Below, piece after piece: positions 11,890 through 23,764 of a stretch of DNA of 64,000 bases. The position numbers were made by a program, and so were the translations under genes. Numbering within the stretch: position 1 is the stretch's first letter; every line of letters starts with the position of its first letter. Origin of the DNA: Loxodes magnus (Eukaryota; Ciliophora; Karyorelictea; Loxodida; Loxodidae); the NCBI GenBank assembly GCA_946699065.1, contig CAMPDV010000529.1, forward strand, positions 124,001 through 188,000, in the 5' to 3' direction. The notes under the pieces were generated by a model that was not told the DNA's origin, searched no databases, and saw only the letters and a program-made list of their open reading frames with translations.

Positions 11890-13085
11890 AGTAATCTTAA
11901 GGGTAGAAAAAAGTGTTTAAAGTGATATATAAGATGGCTTTATTATAGGTAAGCATAATATTAGTGGCAGCAGTATTGGAAGTATCTAGAATGTTGTTAG
12001 GTTCTGCTGATTAGTTAGTATTAGTAAAGGTTTGATATAGTTAAAAGTAGGTATTAGTTTGGTTTAAGTGTAGATAGTTTGGATTAATTTTAGATAGTAT
12101 TGAATTATAGGAAGTAATGAAGGTAATATTGGTATCCCACTTATAATAACTATAATAGCTTTATAAGATTAACTAAATCATGGTTTAGACCTATTTGATA
12201 TGGTATTAAATGTTATAACTAATATAGTAATAAAACTCCTAAATGATTGGTATTATATACTCTGTATTATAATATTAGAATACTTAGAACATTATTTAGA
12301 TAAATAGTAGCAGTAATTAATAAAAATAGCTTATTAACTACTTAATTATAACTAAACTAGTTAACTACTTTATATACTAAGTATACCTATTACAAGATAT
12401 CAATCATATTTAATAATACTTACCTATTATTATTTCTATACTTATCTAATAGATATCATATCTATGTCATACTTAATTCATCATTATTAATCTCTCTATA
12501 TTCATTTTATTAATATTTTAACTCTAACTCCTAGAACTAATTCATTGCTATTACTTTAAATACTTACTGCATACTTTGCACCATAATTGGAAGAAATGTG
12601 CAACTACAATGATAGCTATGTATTCATTTTGCAAGTAAAGAGTAGATTTTTTAATGCAACTAAAAATAGTTGATAAGCAAAGAAAAAATTGATAAAAGCA
12701 CCATTAGGATTAATTTTCTATAAAACGCTTAATAAGCTTGCTCCTAAGATTTAGACTACATAAAGCAATCAAAACTTAAAAACGATGAACTCGCATTTCT
12801 TGTTTGTTTCTGTATACTAAACATCAATATAACTGAATTAGGCCAATTAAACTTAAACGAAGCTGTTAACAATGATAATTGCAAGTAATTAATTTAAATT
12901 TTGAAATATACTGAATGTAATTATTCAGCTCTCTTAGCAGTACTTATAGTGCTTCTTATTATAACAACAAGAGTCATAATAATGACTACAATCATGAATA
13001 TTCTTATTATATTAGTTTAAGGCAGGACAAGGTCCATATTTATTATCTCCTATAAGATAATTTTTTTAATTTAATTAATTTTGCA
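11890..13085. other. Intergenic, no gene assigned
   Basis: Mostly AT-rich, with GTAGT/TAGTA-rich low-complexity sequence at 11930-12130. A short + strand stretch around 12700-12900 reads protein-like in one frame (AQQACSQDLDYIKQSKLKND, NLNEAVNNDNCKQLIQILK), but the neighbouring frame is equally open. I therefore do not call a gene. Confidence 0.4.
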
Positions 13086-13660
13086 AGAAGGTTTTTACTA
13101 CATAATAGTATAAATAAATAAGCGTGGTATCAACCACATTTATTTGGATCATCATGATTAATAAAGAAACCTTAATTTATTATCAGAATTAGTCTTGAAA
13201 AATTTTCTTGTTTCGCCTGGTCTCTTTGATCTTCTTCTTCTTCATTCCGTCTTTAAAATCAAATTTAATTGGCTTCAATCTCTAATTCTTACAATTATTT
13301 CCCGAAGGTAGGAGTTGGAAGGGATAAGAGGATATTCCAAAATGGCATTAAATAATGTAGTGGAATAAATTCTCTTATATAAAAGTTATAATTGTCTCAA
13401 CCATGCATTTATGAGTTCAAATTCCTGATCAGATTAATGACATGTGGATCAAGATAACTCTAAGATCTGGACATCAGGACTACTAGTCAGATTCTCTACT
13501 GATAGAGAGAATCCTCAAACAAGTAAGGTTTATCACACAATGGACATGCCCTTTCTTGATGTGATGGCACCTATTGCAAGAGTACTTGCTATACAGACAT
13601 GACTGCACCGGATTATCTACTCAGCTGACTAGAGCCGAGAATCTATTAAAAAAAATATTT
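13085..13660 (-). mobile_element. 3' part of a Cys/His-motif retroelement, copy 1
   Basis: On the - strand the sequence from 13660 to 13085 is homologous to the + strand insert at 17746-18283. Shared segments include a Cys/His cluster (KYSCNRCHHIKKGH here, KYSCNKCHYKKVRTGPLC there), LRILSI, SDQEFELINAWLRQL and a basic segment LILKTEWRRRRSKRPGE. The 3' end has a small hairpin (GTGGTTGATACCAC, 13122-13139 region) followed by AT-rich sequence. It lies about 300 bases downstream (same strand) of the ORF1-M copy starting at 14794. The two may belong to one element, but the AT-rich gap shows no clear coding. Confidence 0.6.
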
Positions 13661-13969
13661 TATAACAACAAGATAGATGAAGTTTAGGTATTTAAATATA
13701 ATTTATTTATTTTTTAACGGTAATTTTCAAATAATTAAATCTCTAAATCAATTTTAGGTCTATTATTTTTATAATATTCTTAATTTTTTATAGATCGCTT
13801 TCTAAAATGTAAATGAATCTTTTAGAATATTTATAAATCTATTTATTCTTACTTAACAATACTAAAATAAATAAAAGACGTTACATAAGCTTAATTTAAA
13901 ATAAATATATTAAGTTTACCTAGGGATCATAGATTTTTTAAGATAGAAAAAAAGAATAAAAAATAAAGA

Positions 13970-14794
13970 ATAAAATTAAGTTTATAGTCTTAGAGAAGAA
14001 TTTCATAGTTAACTTTTATTTATTCCTGCTCTCTCCTAAACTACTGGATGTCGTAAGACTGCATTAATCCACCATTCTTGTCTTTCCACAAAATTATATG
14101 TCCTTCTGGTTTCTTCTCCTTTTGTTATTCTATTCGTTGATTCTTGAGTTATAAAACTTCTTTAAGTATATTTATCCTGTCTTTATTGGTCAAAAGTAAA
14201 AAAATTCTTCTAAGATTTATTTCTTATTATTTCTTTCAATTTCTAATTTCTTACAACATTTTTTTCAGTAGTGATTCTTCTAATATATGCAGCAACTGAT
14301 TTTTCTACGATAGAAATTTAACTTATTTATGTCTTATTATTAATATTCAATTTCCATTAGAATACTTAATTACTAATCTAATGCTTTTAAATTACTGCTT
14401 ATTATTATTCTTACTTTTCTTACAATTATTTTATTGCTATTATAATTTATAAAATTGGAATTAAAACATTTGAGAAACTTTATAAAATTATTTGTCAATT
14501 GCTTCCATTTTGATTACTATTTATGATTCAATTTTATTAAAGATTTTTCTATGGATGGAAATTATAAGTATAGTTATTCAATCAGATTTTCTAGCATGCT
14601 TTCTAGTTTTTATATCCTTTATCTTTGTTATTTTAATTCCTATTATATGTTAGTTATTCTTTATTGCACCGATTATGTATATGCTTCCTTAATTTATATT
14701 TATTAAGCTTTCTGAGGCTCTTATTCCGATTGATTATATTATTATTCTTGCTTTTTAAGAATGAGTCAAGAGGAAGCTATTTCTTTGGTGCCAT
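13970..14794 (-). pseudogene. Retroelement ORF1-M copy (coiled coil), diverged
   Basis: Starts MAPKKQLPLDSFLKSKNNN at ATG 14794 and matches the copies starting at 26429 and 46736. The middle is Gln/Asn/Lys-rich with coiled-coil character. The C-terminal conserved segment reads PEGHIILWKDKNGGL then QSYDIQQFRREQE (about 14020-14100), equivalent to KSYDILQFKREQE in the 25.6 kb copy. Frame changes exist between the N-terminal and C-terminal parts. It is the most diverged of the three long copies. Function within the element is probably RNA-binding ORF1p-like, by inference from the coiled coil and its retroelement setting. Confidence 0.6.
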
Positions 14795-14806
14795 TTTTTA
14801 ATACAG

Positions 14807-14829
14807 TAATAATAATAATAATAATAATT
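14807..14829. repeat. (TAA)n microsatellite
   Basis: Seven TAA units lie directly upstream of the ORF1-M start at 14794 (that gene is on the - strand). The other ORF1 elements end in such runs, so this may be the tail of a neighbouring insertion. Confidence 0.8.
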
Positions 14830-15084
14830 AATTATAGTGATTCCACTTTTTAATCAGGTTTATCACTTTAAAGTTTATTAATTTTGCTAAACATTCTATT
14901 TCCAGTCTTCTTTAAAATAATCTTCTTTTAATACATATCTGGCAGTACTGTGTTAACCCTTTTTTATTGAAAGTATCTTATTTCGGTCAAGTTCAATTCC
15001 AATCATATTTAAATTTCTTCTTTGTTGAGCAAAATTAATGTTCATCAAGATTTCCCTCCCTTAGTATATTTTTTCTCTGTATAA

Positions 15085-15560
15085 TGGTCTTCAAGAAGAG
15101 GTTAAAAAATTGAAGAAAGTAATAAGAGAATGATGGAAAAACTTTAAATAGTAGAGGAAATAGAGTCTAGATTCTTGAGCTAAGAAAAATACATTAATAC
15201 CTTCTGAAATATTTAACAAGACCAGAATACTCAATCATAAAGCTAGCAAAAGAAGCAGAACAACTGAGTATTAGGATAGAAAAATAGAAGAGAATCAACA
15301 AAAACTTCAGACGCTAAAAGGAACTTTCAGTATAAGGAAATTACCCAATTATTATAGAAAGAGAAAAAATTAAAGATTTAAATCAAGCGAGAAATAAAAA
15401 GATGCTATTACTTTAACTCTCGAAAGCATCTGTGTAAAAGATGGTAGAAATTCTTATTTTAAAAAAAGAATATTTATACTACTAAAATACTTTTGAGAGC
15501 AAAAAGAGAAACAACATTAAATATAACTATAAAGAAAAAGAGATAAAAAATTTAATAAAT
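15085..15560 (+). pseudogene. Fragment of coiled-coil ORF1 (family of 52935)
   Basis: The + strand reads LQEEVKKLKK at about 15095, then MMEKL, VEEIESRFLSQEKYINTFWN and IQQDQNTQSQ with frame changes. It aligns with LQEEVRKLRKDNEKLMEKL, EGIESRLMSQERELSAFWN and ISQDQSSQSQ of the copy at 52935. The Trp in TFWN/AFWN is TGA in both copies, which supports TGA = Trp. The N-terminus and the zinc knuckle are not recognisable. Decayed. Confidence 0.65.
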
Positions 15561-15860
15561 AGTTAGGAAGCGACAAAAAATGTGATTTTAAAAAGAATAA
15601 GATAAAAAGAAATGATAGAATGAAAATTATTTAAACAAAAATTGAATATAAGCAAAAGAAAATTCTTTTATAAAACGAAAAATTTGCTACGTAATAGAAA
15701 ATAATTAAAATTTTTATTTAATTTCACTCTTTAATGTGTTGATTAATGATAAAATGAATTTTAAATTAATTAATATTTTAGATTAATTTAAAATAAAGAT
15801 AAGTTATATAGAAAATAACTCTTAAAGTAAATGCTTATTTTCTATCTTATAAACTTTTTT

Positions 15861-16625
15861 TCAAGATTTAGGACTAATTTTTAATAAGAAGATTCCCCAT
15901 TTGGGAAGCTGAAGTGACTCTATGTTCTAGAACTTATTCTAGATTTCTAATTAAAAATGATCCAACTAATTCCTCTTATTCTCGCACTGATTGATACTGT
16001 CTTAAAAGATGGTTGAGATAGAATTTATCTAGCTATCTGTTTCTTAAAGTAACTACATTTATTTCTTTATTTAGCTTGATTAGTAATTTTCCATCTCTTA
16101 ACAAGCTTACTAGATATTCTATTTTACCTATAGTTATATTTAAACTATATTGTCTATTCTCGATATCTACTACTAACTTAACTACCTATATCATTGATTC
16201 ATTATATAGTAGTCTAGTCTCTACTTAATGTCTCTTAAAGTAGATTCTATGTAACTCTTTAATTGCTATATTGCCTCTTATACAGTAATACATCTATGCT
16301 TTTGATGAGATTCTTACTAGCATTGTTCACAGATTCTTATGTTATCCTATATACATTATAGAGTTAAATAATACTACTAATGTATCTAGCAAATGTCCTA
16401 AATATTGGAGATCTATTTCTATTGACTAACTAGATTCATAATTGCTAATTTTTCGATTGATCTTTCAGTAATTAGATTGTGCTTGCTACAAGTAAATTTC
16501 AAATAGAGCTTGTAGACAGTTTCTATGCATTTCTCACAAAGAATACACTCGCAGTCTAACTTCCTTGATCATCTTAGTTCTTAGATGAAGTCTTCTTCAC
16601 AATCTTCACACTTAGCTGCTGACAT
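15861..16625 (-). CDS. RING-like / B-box protein, 254 aa (paralogue of 7596)
   Basis: Intact ORF of 255 codons from ATG 16625 to TGA 15863-15861; the TGA is followed by an A-run. Residues 6-49 form the same Cys/His cluster as in the 7596 gene (C6, C9, C25, C27, C30, C33, C46, H49). The B-box is C79-x2-H82-x8-C91-x2-D94-x4-C99-x2-C102-x4-H107-x2-H110. The rest is helical and Gln-rich but much shorter than the paralogue's coiled coil. Two internal TGA codons fall at LRWSRK and NQWYRQ and are read as Trp. Probably a TRIM-like scaffold or ligase. The start is supported by alignment with the paralogue (MSAAKCEDCEEDF against MQALKCEVCEKPF). Confidence 0.87.
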
Positions 16626-16770
16626 TTTATTTTTTGAATGAGTCAAAAAAAAGTAACTTAATATTTTATTATATAGATATTACTTAAGAAAGTAACTGAA
16701 ATTAAATTTGCATTAATTGTATCAAATTACTAAAATAGTACCTACTTTTAAAATTATTACATCAAATCAA

Positions 16771-16784
16771 ACATTTTTCCCTCT
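16771..16784 (-). promoter_or_regulatory. Conserved upstream element AGAGGGAAAAATGT
   Basis: About 150 bases upstream of the ATG at 16625. It matches the element at 7741-7752 and 36769-36780. The flanking ACTTTTAAAATTAT (about 16745) is also shared with the 36.7 kb copy (about 36741), so upstream DNA was copied along with the gene. Regulatory role inferred. Confidence 0.45.
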
Positions 16785-16984
16785 CAATCTAAGTCATTAT
16801 ACAACATTTAACACCAGCTACACAAAACCACTTCTATGCTATACTGCTTACTTAAATCATCCAAAATTCATTTATTAACTCATTTTCCAAACTTAGGAGA
16901 AATATCTAGGAAGATAAACAAAACTAAGAAAATAATACCACTTTCAAAGGAAGTAGTTCAACTATAGGTAAATTCATTATTCTT

Positions 16985-19620
16985 TTCATGGGCTTTTTCG
17001 ATATTCTTCCCTAATTTTTATCTTTATTTTACCTGGCTAATGATCTCCTATTTGTCTCTACTGATATAATTTTGTGCTGATAATGTTAGTCGTGATATAT
17101 TGATCCGTTAACAAATATTATATTTTTATTTTTTCTTTCCCTTATGTTGTGATGAAGGTTGTATCTTGAATTGGATCTTTGCACACTAAAAAATAATCTT
17201 TCATCAAGTTAAATAAGTATTAGCCTGTATTATACTGTTTATACGGTAAAAATTGCGGAATATGCTCATTAAATTCCCCTAATATTAAAATTTATAATCC
17301 TTTGCTGCTTGCTGCATGCTGCTATTACGTATTATTAAAGACTTTCGCAAAAGGTTATGAGTTAATAAGAGTTGGATGTTGTAGTGCTATATACGTTTAT
17401 CAATGCCAGTTAATCATCAAGTGTTAAATCTATTAATCTTCCTCTAAAATAATTCTGCTTGATTAAGATCCGCTATATTTAATACTTTGGTTCTGCTGGT
17501 AATTCCATCTTTTATATAAAATGATACTCCTTTGTAGTGTTTTTTGCTCAATTTTATTTTAGCAATATATCTGTATATGTAAGGCATTTCAGCAGTTTGA
17601 CCCACAAATATTTCTTAAATTGCCATAATTTCTATCTTCTTTTACACATAAACTTGTTTAATTCTTCCTTGCTTAATTTTTTTCATCTGACATTTGCTGT
17701 GTCTTTGCTTAATTCTTTTAAATTTTATTATATATTCATTTTTTAATAGATTCTGGCTTCTAGTCTACCAAGTAGGCAATCCGGCGCAACCATGTCTGCA
17801 CTGCAAGTACTCTTGTAATAAATGCCACTACAAAAAAGTAAGAACGGGCCCATTGTGTGGCAAGCCTTACTTTTTGAGGATTCTCTCTATCGGTACGAGA
17901 AGTCGACTAAAGGAGCCGAAATCCAGATCTAAGAGTTGTCCTGATTTTACATCTCGCTATTCTAATCAGGAATTTAAAAATAACGAAGAAATGACTGAGA
18001 TTGCAATAACTATTTTTAGAAGAATTTATCCTAATTGAGTCATTTGACACAAATAGTGGAATGTTCTCTAACTCCAGCTTTTGCAAGAATTACAATAATT
18101 TAAAGAGTGAAGACAATCAATTTTGATTATAAAAACGGAGAGAAGAAGATAAGAATCAAAGAGACTAGATGAAGCTATAAACATTTCTAAACTATTATTA
18201 ATGATTAAATTTGGTTTCTTTATTTTTTCGTGATTAACCAAACAATGGTGGTACCAAACTAACTTAATTTATTTATTTATATTAGTCTTTTTTGTACTTC
18301 CTATTTTTCTTGATCCTCCAAGCCTGCATTTTAGCTTCCTCTTCTTTAATAGCGTGAAAATAAATTGTTCTAATGTTAATTATTTTTCCTGTACTTATGT
18401 CTTCAATTTTATTACTCGATATTATCTTCCTTGCCATTATATTTTTTTTTTTTTTTTGAGACAGCGCTGTGTTTATGCATACTTCCTTCCTGTCATTGTA
18501 TTCTAGTTGTTTCAGTTATTTTGCCATATTTCCTATTTTACTTCTGTTTTTTGTGAAATTGATAGTTTCGTCTTAGTTTTATTTATTTAATTTTGTAGTT
18601 AAGTATATATTAAAGTCGATCGCTTTTAAAATAACTTTAGTATGGCTTAAACTTGTTGTCTTTAATAGAAATGAAAGCGGTATTTTATTTGAAGGTTAAT
18701 CCTCTTCAGTTTTCTTAGCTTTCTTTTCCTTCACTTTCTGTTTCTCTTTATAGTAAGGTATTTTATTCCTGATTTCCAAATGCATTTTTAATTGCTAACT
18801 TTATAACTTTTTTCTTAAGAATTAATTTGTAGTATGCCCTTTTTGTTACAGTTCATACATTTTCAAAATTTATGGATGATTCAAGTAAGTGCTTATACCT
18901 TCTTCGTTTAATTATCTGGTATATTTTCTGCATCTTTGATCTTCTTCAATTCTAAATAAGCTTTCATTTTCCCATTAACTCACGTGTACATTTTAAGGTT
19001 TTGATCTCTATACATACTATTTTTCCGTACTGCTATAGTCTGGTTTCTATCGGGTTCAAAATTGAATGCATGTTAAGTGTTCAATAAATCGGAAAGCTCT
19101 TAATGCTAGAATTCCTCTATGTTCCTTTGCTCTTTTGGCATTAAAAAATTCTAAACTTCCATGCTTAATTATTTCCGAAATGTGTGAGTGTTTACTTATT
19201 TTCAAATCATATAATATCTATTCCTGTCTGAAGTAATTTCACACTCTCAATATTTTTACCATATTCTTTATTCAGATATCTGAGAAATGCTTGATCGATT
19301 TCATTTCTTGCATTTGTGCGAGGCTGGGTCTTTGGTTGTAATATTTTTCTTCTAAAGATTTATTGAAATAGTTAACTCCTACTCTTTTAGCTGCTTATTA
19401 TCTTCCTTATTTTATGGCATTTGCTTGTTCTTTTCTTCTTCCATTATAAGGATTTGCACAGAGATTTTGTCTTGTATGATGTTCTAAATTATCTATTTTT
19501 TTGATAGATTACTTAGTTTTAACATTTCTGTCCCTTATTTTAGTGGATTCCTCCTAGTAGTTAAAATATTTTGCGATAGAGACTTTTTTCTTAAAAAGAA
19601 ATATCAAAGATCTTATTAAG
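16985..19620 (-). mobile_element. LINE B copy 1: ORF1-like region plus endonuclease fragment, no RT
   Basis: The - strand reads from about 19620 down. It starts with a basic, helical, ORF1-like stretch (about 19620-19100; KEAIKNAKEVK equivalents near 18750). An APE endonuclease region follows at about 17550-16985, recognised by comparison with copy 2 (TANVRGIK, DFNAHI, PNQDPTF equivalents). The insert at 17746-18283 interrupts it. No RT motifs follow: the element breaks off at 16985, next to unrelated sequence. Several frame changes. Inactive. Confidence 0.7.
17746..18283 (+). mobile_element. Cys/His-motif retroelement insert, copy 2 (5'-truncated)
   Basis: This block is absent from the equivalent place in segmental copy 2 (about 38519). 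The + strand reads CLHCKYSCNKCHYKKVRTG then ILSIGTRSRLKEPKSRSKS, SNQEFKNNEEMTEI and IKTERRRQESKRLDEA, matching the - strand block at 13660-13085. It ends in a small GGTGGTACCA inverted repeat and TTTAT-rich sequence. Target-site duplication is unclear. Only the 3' part of an element is present. Function of the Cys cluster (zinc binding) is inferred. Confidence 0.65.
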
Positions 19621-19838
19621 TTGTAAAACTCTTTAATGTCTTTATTAATTTACCTTGTAGTCTCGATCTGAGATTGGCAGCATGTAGAATATATGATTGC
19701 TACTTTATATAATATGCTAGCATAATTTAATGTATATAAATAAAGTAATAATGTAGTTTTAGATATAATTGACAGTATTTTTGATGGTAACTGTTATAAA
19801 TTGCCTTTATAGCTTTTGTAGTCTAAATAATAATAAAA

Positions 19839-21233
19839 ATGTAAGCGTTACCAAAATGCTTAATCTGCTTAGAAGATTACAACTTAACTAATGCTCTTCC
19901 AACTGTCTTACCTTGTGGACATATTTACTGTGGTTTGTGTTTGAATACTCAGTACTGATTATAAGGCATAATGTAATGTCCTATTTGTTAAAAAGGATTC
20001 CATTTTAGATTTGATGATTTACCTTAAGAAAGTGATTTAATAAGAGTGATATTTTAAAACTAATAATACATATAAAAGATTTAAGATGCTAGATAGAAAT
20101 TAAAAGAGATAAGGAGGTAAATTATGGAAAAATCTAAAACCATTACAACCAAATAATCAAACATTAGTAATACTCTCATAATACCACTAACTAATATCAT
20201 CATCAATCATTAACCAACATTTATCTACCAAAAATAACACTCAAATATTATCTAATTCTACTAATCACTAAAACCAACTATACTCTAATATAACGAATAA
20301 CCACCTACAATACTAAAGTCTAAATTAACTTACAATCTAATAAGATAAAAACTATAATACAATAATAAGTAACCAAATAAGATTTAGACTAATTAACATA
20401 AACTAAGCTAGCACTTTATTTAATCTAACTATATTCACTTTTTTGATTGAACTATTTAAAAATTAAGTTTATTTAATATTTAAACAGAGTAAATACGATA
20501 AATCTAAGTTTAAATTATAATTCCTTTTGGCAATAAAAGTATAGAATATTAAAATAAGTTATATTTAATAGGAGGATATAACTAAAATTAAAAGAAATGA
20601 ATAAAAGAAACTTGATAATTTGATTATGAAGGCAATAGAATAAAACTTAGTGATCTAAATGAGGGAAGAGGTGACTTTGGAATAACAGCTGCTTAAAAAT
20701 AACTTTATGTAGTCGGAGGAATTACTAATAATTATCAAGGTTTATAATCAGTAGTAAAGTTACAGATAGAAGACTAAAGTAAATGATAAAACTGTTCCTA
20801 GTTTCCATTCAAAATAACAAGTTAAACTTTAGTAGTAGATAGAGATGAATAAAATATTTATTCTTTTGGAGGGTTAAATTAGAAAACATAATCTTTAAAA
20901 GATATATGAAAGTATAACATATAGAATGATAGATGGAATAAGTCAAATTTGAGCCTTCCTGAAGCTCTTGTTTATCCTATAGTTTGTTTAGAGCCTTTTG
21001 TCATATTTGGAGGTGTGAAAAATGCATTTAAGAAAGAATATTCAAGAAGAATATATAAAAGAAATAAAGAATAATGAGAATAAAGCCAAATTTTTAAAGA
21101 TGTTTTAGCTTTAACGGAGATGAAAATAAGAAATAACTATGGATATGTTTTTGCTTAAGAATAGCAAAGATTTTCAATAATGAGGATTGATTTAGAAAAG
21201 TTGAGTTATAGAAGTATTAAAAGTAATAACTGA
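19839..21233 (+). CDS. RING finger + kelch-repeat protein, 464 aa (copy 1)
   Basis: Intact ORF of 465 codons from ATG 19839 to TGA 21231-21233. Residues 7-50 are a canonical C3HC4 RING: C7-x2-C10-x15-C26-x-H28-x2-C31-x2-C34-x12-C47-x2-C50 (PCGHIYCGLC, CPICQKGF). A Gln/Asn/Thr/Ile-rich linker follows (about residues 95-230). Kelch blades come next: LYLIGGYNQN, LYVVGGITNN, IYSFGGLNQK and VIFGGVKN, with the expected GG pairs. In-frame TGA gives Trp at QYWLQG, FFDWTI, KKWIKETW, SKWQN, DIWKYN and RWNKSN-type blade positions. RING plus kelch suggests an E3 ligase with a beta-propeller substrate receptor; this is inferred from the domains. A near-identical second copy is at 40157-41551. Confidence 0.92.
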
Positions 21234-21939
21234 TAAACATAATAATAATATTTATATTATTAATAGTATTTATAATAAATATAATTTTATATGTAATGAA
21301 GTAGTTTAAAGATCTATAATTAGGTAAATTTACTACTTATTAAATGGTCAATCTACTAAATACTTTAATAAAGGATATAAATAAAGTATCTAAATTTATC
21401 TAAACATCTTTAAAAATCTATTATTCAAATACTATCATTATATAGATACAAACATTAAGCTTATAACATGCCAAAAACTATTTAACACAGTCAAAAAAAC
21501 TATTTTTAAATACATTTTTATATTCAAATTATACAAGTACTACTTAGATTACTCTATTATTTATCTAATCAAATCATAACTATAATCTAATTATCATTAA
21601 GCTATACCTATATCTAAATACTAATTAAGTCAACACTATCATCATCAATTCAACATCTTCAAATCTAAAATACATTATTTCCTTAATATTATTTAAACTA
21701 ACTACTATATATACTTAAAAAATGTATCTTCTATACCCAATAATTTAATCAAGCCATTTTAACACATATACTCTCGATAAAAACTCAAATATAATAACTT
21801 TTCGAGATTAATATGATAGATCATTAAACTATACTCAGTTACATCCAAATAAAGTTTTTAGAAGGGATGTCTATTGGTGAGAAAAAGCAAGAAAAATAAG
21901 ATGAAATAATAAAATTAACAGAAAATAAAATATTTTAAT
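21234..21939. other. AT-rich intergenic region, nothing recognised
   Basis: About 700 bases, Thr/Asn/Ile-codon-like composition in every frame, no domain visible. It is almost unchanged in the second segmental copy (41552-42257), which reflects recent duplication rather than proven constraint. Confidence 0.5.
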
Positions 21940-22392
21940 ATGCAATTTTTTGAAGAAAATAAAGAGAATAAAATAGAAAACTTCTTCTAAGAAATAGGAA
22001 TAATCTATCGATTATAGAGAGACATTTTAACCGTTACAACTCAAGCATAGCAAAAATAAAATAACGTTTGCATTAATGGAACTCTTGAGTACTGTTAGAG
22101 AGAATTTGGATAATATATAGATTAAGTACGAATATCAGCAACTGGACTTATTCTAACTGTTTTATTTGATTAAGAATAAATTAATAAATTCTATAACATA
22201 AAAAATAATAATATTAAACTTTTTATATTTTAACAAAAAGAAAAACAAATTAATATTACAATAATAATAACTACCTAATTCACTTTTATATAAAAAAAAG
22301 CTTAGTTCCAACTGAAAAATAATTAAAAGCCTTCACAAAAATAAAGCAAAGATTTTTACTTATGTGTAAAGTTAAGTCATTTGGCAATATGA
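21940..22392 (+). CDS. Hypothetical protein, 150 aa (copy 1)
   Basis: ATG 21940 to TGA 22390-22392 gives 151 codons in a single frame. It starts MQFFEENKENKIENFFQEIG and contains NNVCINGTLEYCQREFGQY and VRISATGLILTVLFDQE, which look like folded-protein sequence. The last third is Gln/Lys/Thr-rich. I do not recognise a family. An adjacent frame (AIFWRKQREQNRKLLL) is also plausible, so frame choice is uncertain. Duplicated at 42258-42710. Confidence 0.45.
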
Positions 22393-23760
22393 TGATGTGT
22401 AAACTATCAAAAAATTAGACACGATACTATGAAGAAGATAAAAAAGCAAATAAAATTAATAATCAATTGGGTTTAAAAATCAAAAAAAGTAGTAAAATAT
22501 GTAACAAGAAATATAAATTGAAATAAAAGATAAATAAATATAAATAAGATACCTAAAGAAATGCTAAATAAAGGATAAGAAATTATAAAGATTAGTAGCA
22601 AAATATTTAATTCTAAAGAATAAAAATTGCTTAAATAATTATTTAATTTGCACCAGAGATAGATAGTAACTGATAGAATAATGAAAGATCATTTAAATGA
22701 ATAAACGCTGAGATAAAATCACTTAAATAACCTAGATTTATGGAAAAAACCAAAGTTTAGCATTATAGGAAAAAAAACGATTGTCAAAAACCCATTGAAC
22801 AAAATAAGTTCCAAAAAGTAACTGTTATATTTTTTATCACTCCAATCTTTTTAAATAATTGTTTAAATCTTCAATTCGAAAAGATAATCCTTTTAATGCA
22901 TTATACAATTAATTTAGTTTTTTGCAAGAGATATAGCTTTACTTTTTGATTGTGAATGATTAAATTCTTTATAAAAATTCCTTTATTTTTATTTTTATCT
23001 TTATGATCCTATTTATATTTCATTTTTCATTTAGTTTGCTAAAACTTTCTAATCTAATTTTTACTTAATTTCATCTTACAATTTATTACTTATTTACAAC
23101 TCTTTTCTTATCAAATTATTAGCTCATCAAACTGAGATATCACTAAACTTTTAAGATCTACAACCCTTCAAATCATAGATAACCTAACTATAAGACCTTA
23201 ATAACTTACCTTTATCTCAATAATTATACCACATTTTTTAATATTTTTCTTTAAATAATGAGAGAAATACATTAATCTAAAAAGTAAAAATAATAATATT
23301 CATTTTTTCTAATGTTTGTTTAATGTTTAGCAATAATTAAGCAAATAAACAGCATTTACTTTAAAATTAAGTAACTCTAAATTATAATAAATCTTTAATG
23401 CAGAATTTAGCTTAAAAGCTTCTGCACTTCTATTTAATTAAGAAGAAAAACAGAAAATAAAATATAACAAATTAGAAATCTTAATTAAATAAACCATTAA
23501 TAACTTATGATTAAAGCTATACACAATCCAATAGAGATTGTGTAATCAAACTTAAATACTAATAAAATCTAAAAAATTAGATAATTAATCAAGTAATAAA
23601 AGTAAGATAAATTATATGCTGACTGTGTAAAAGGTTAGGAAACATAAAATAAAGATGTTTGAGATACAAAAAAATAGAAAAGAGGTAAAAATAAATAATT
23701 TCTTAAAAAAACCTAACTTAGATTTATTTTGCGTTTAAAAGGACACATAAATAATAATAG
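22393..23760. other. AT-rich region without assigned gene
   Basis: No domain or family recognised on either strand. It contains ACACAATCCAATAGAGATTGTGT (about 23521-23543), an 8-bp inverted repeat ACACAATC ... GATTGTGT with a short loop, also present in copy 2 (about 43840-43860). Confidence 0.45.
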
Positions 23761-23764
23761 TTAA

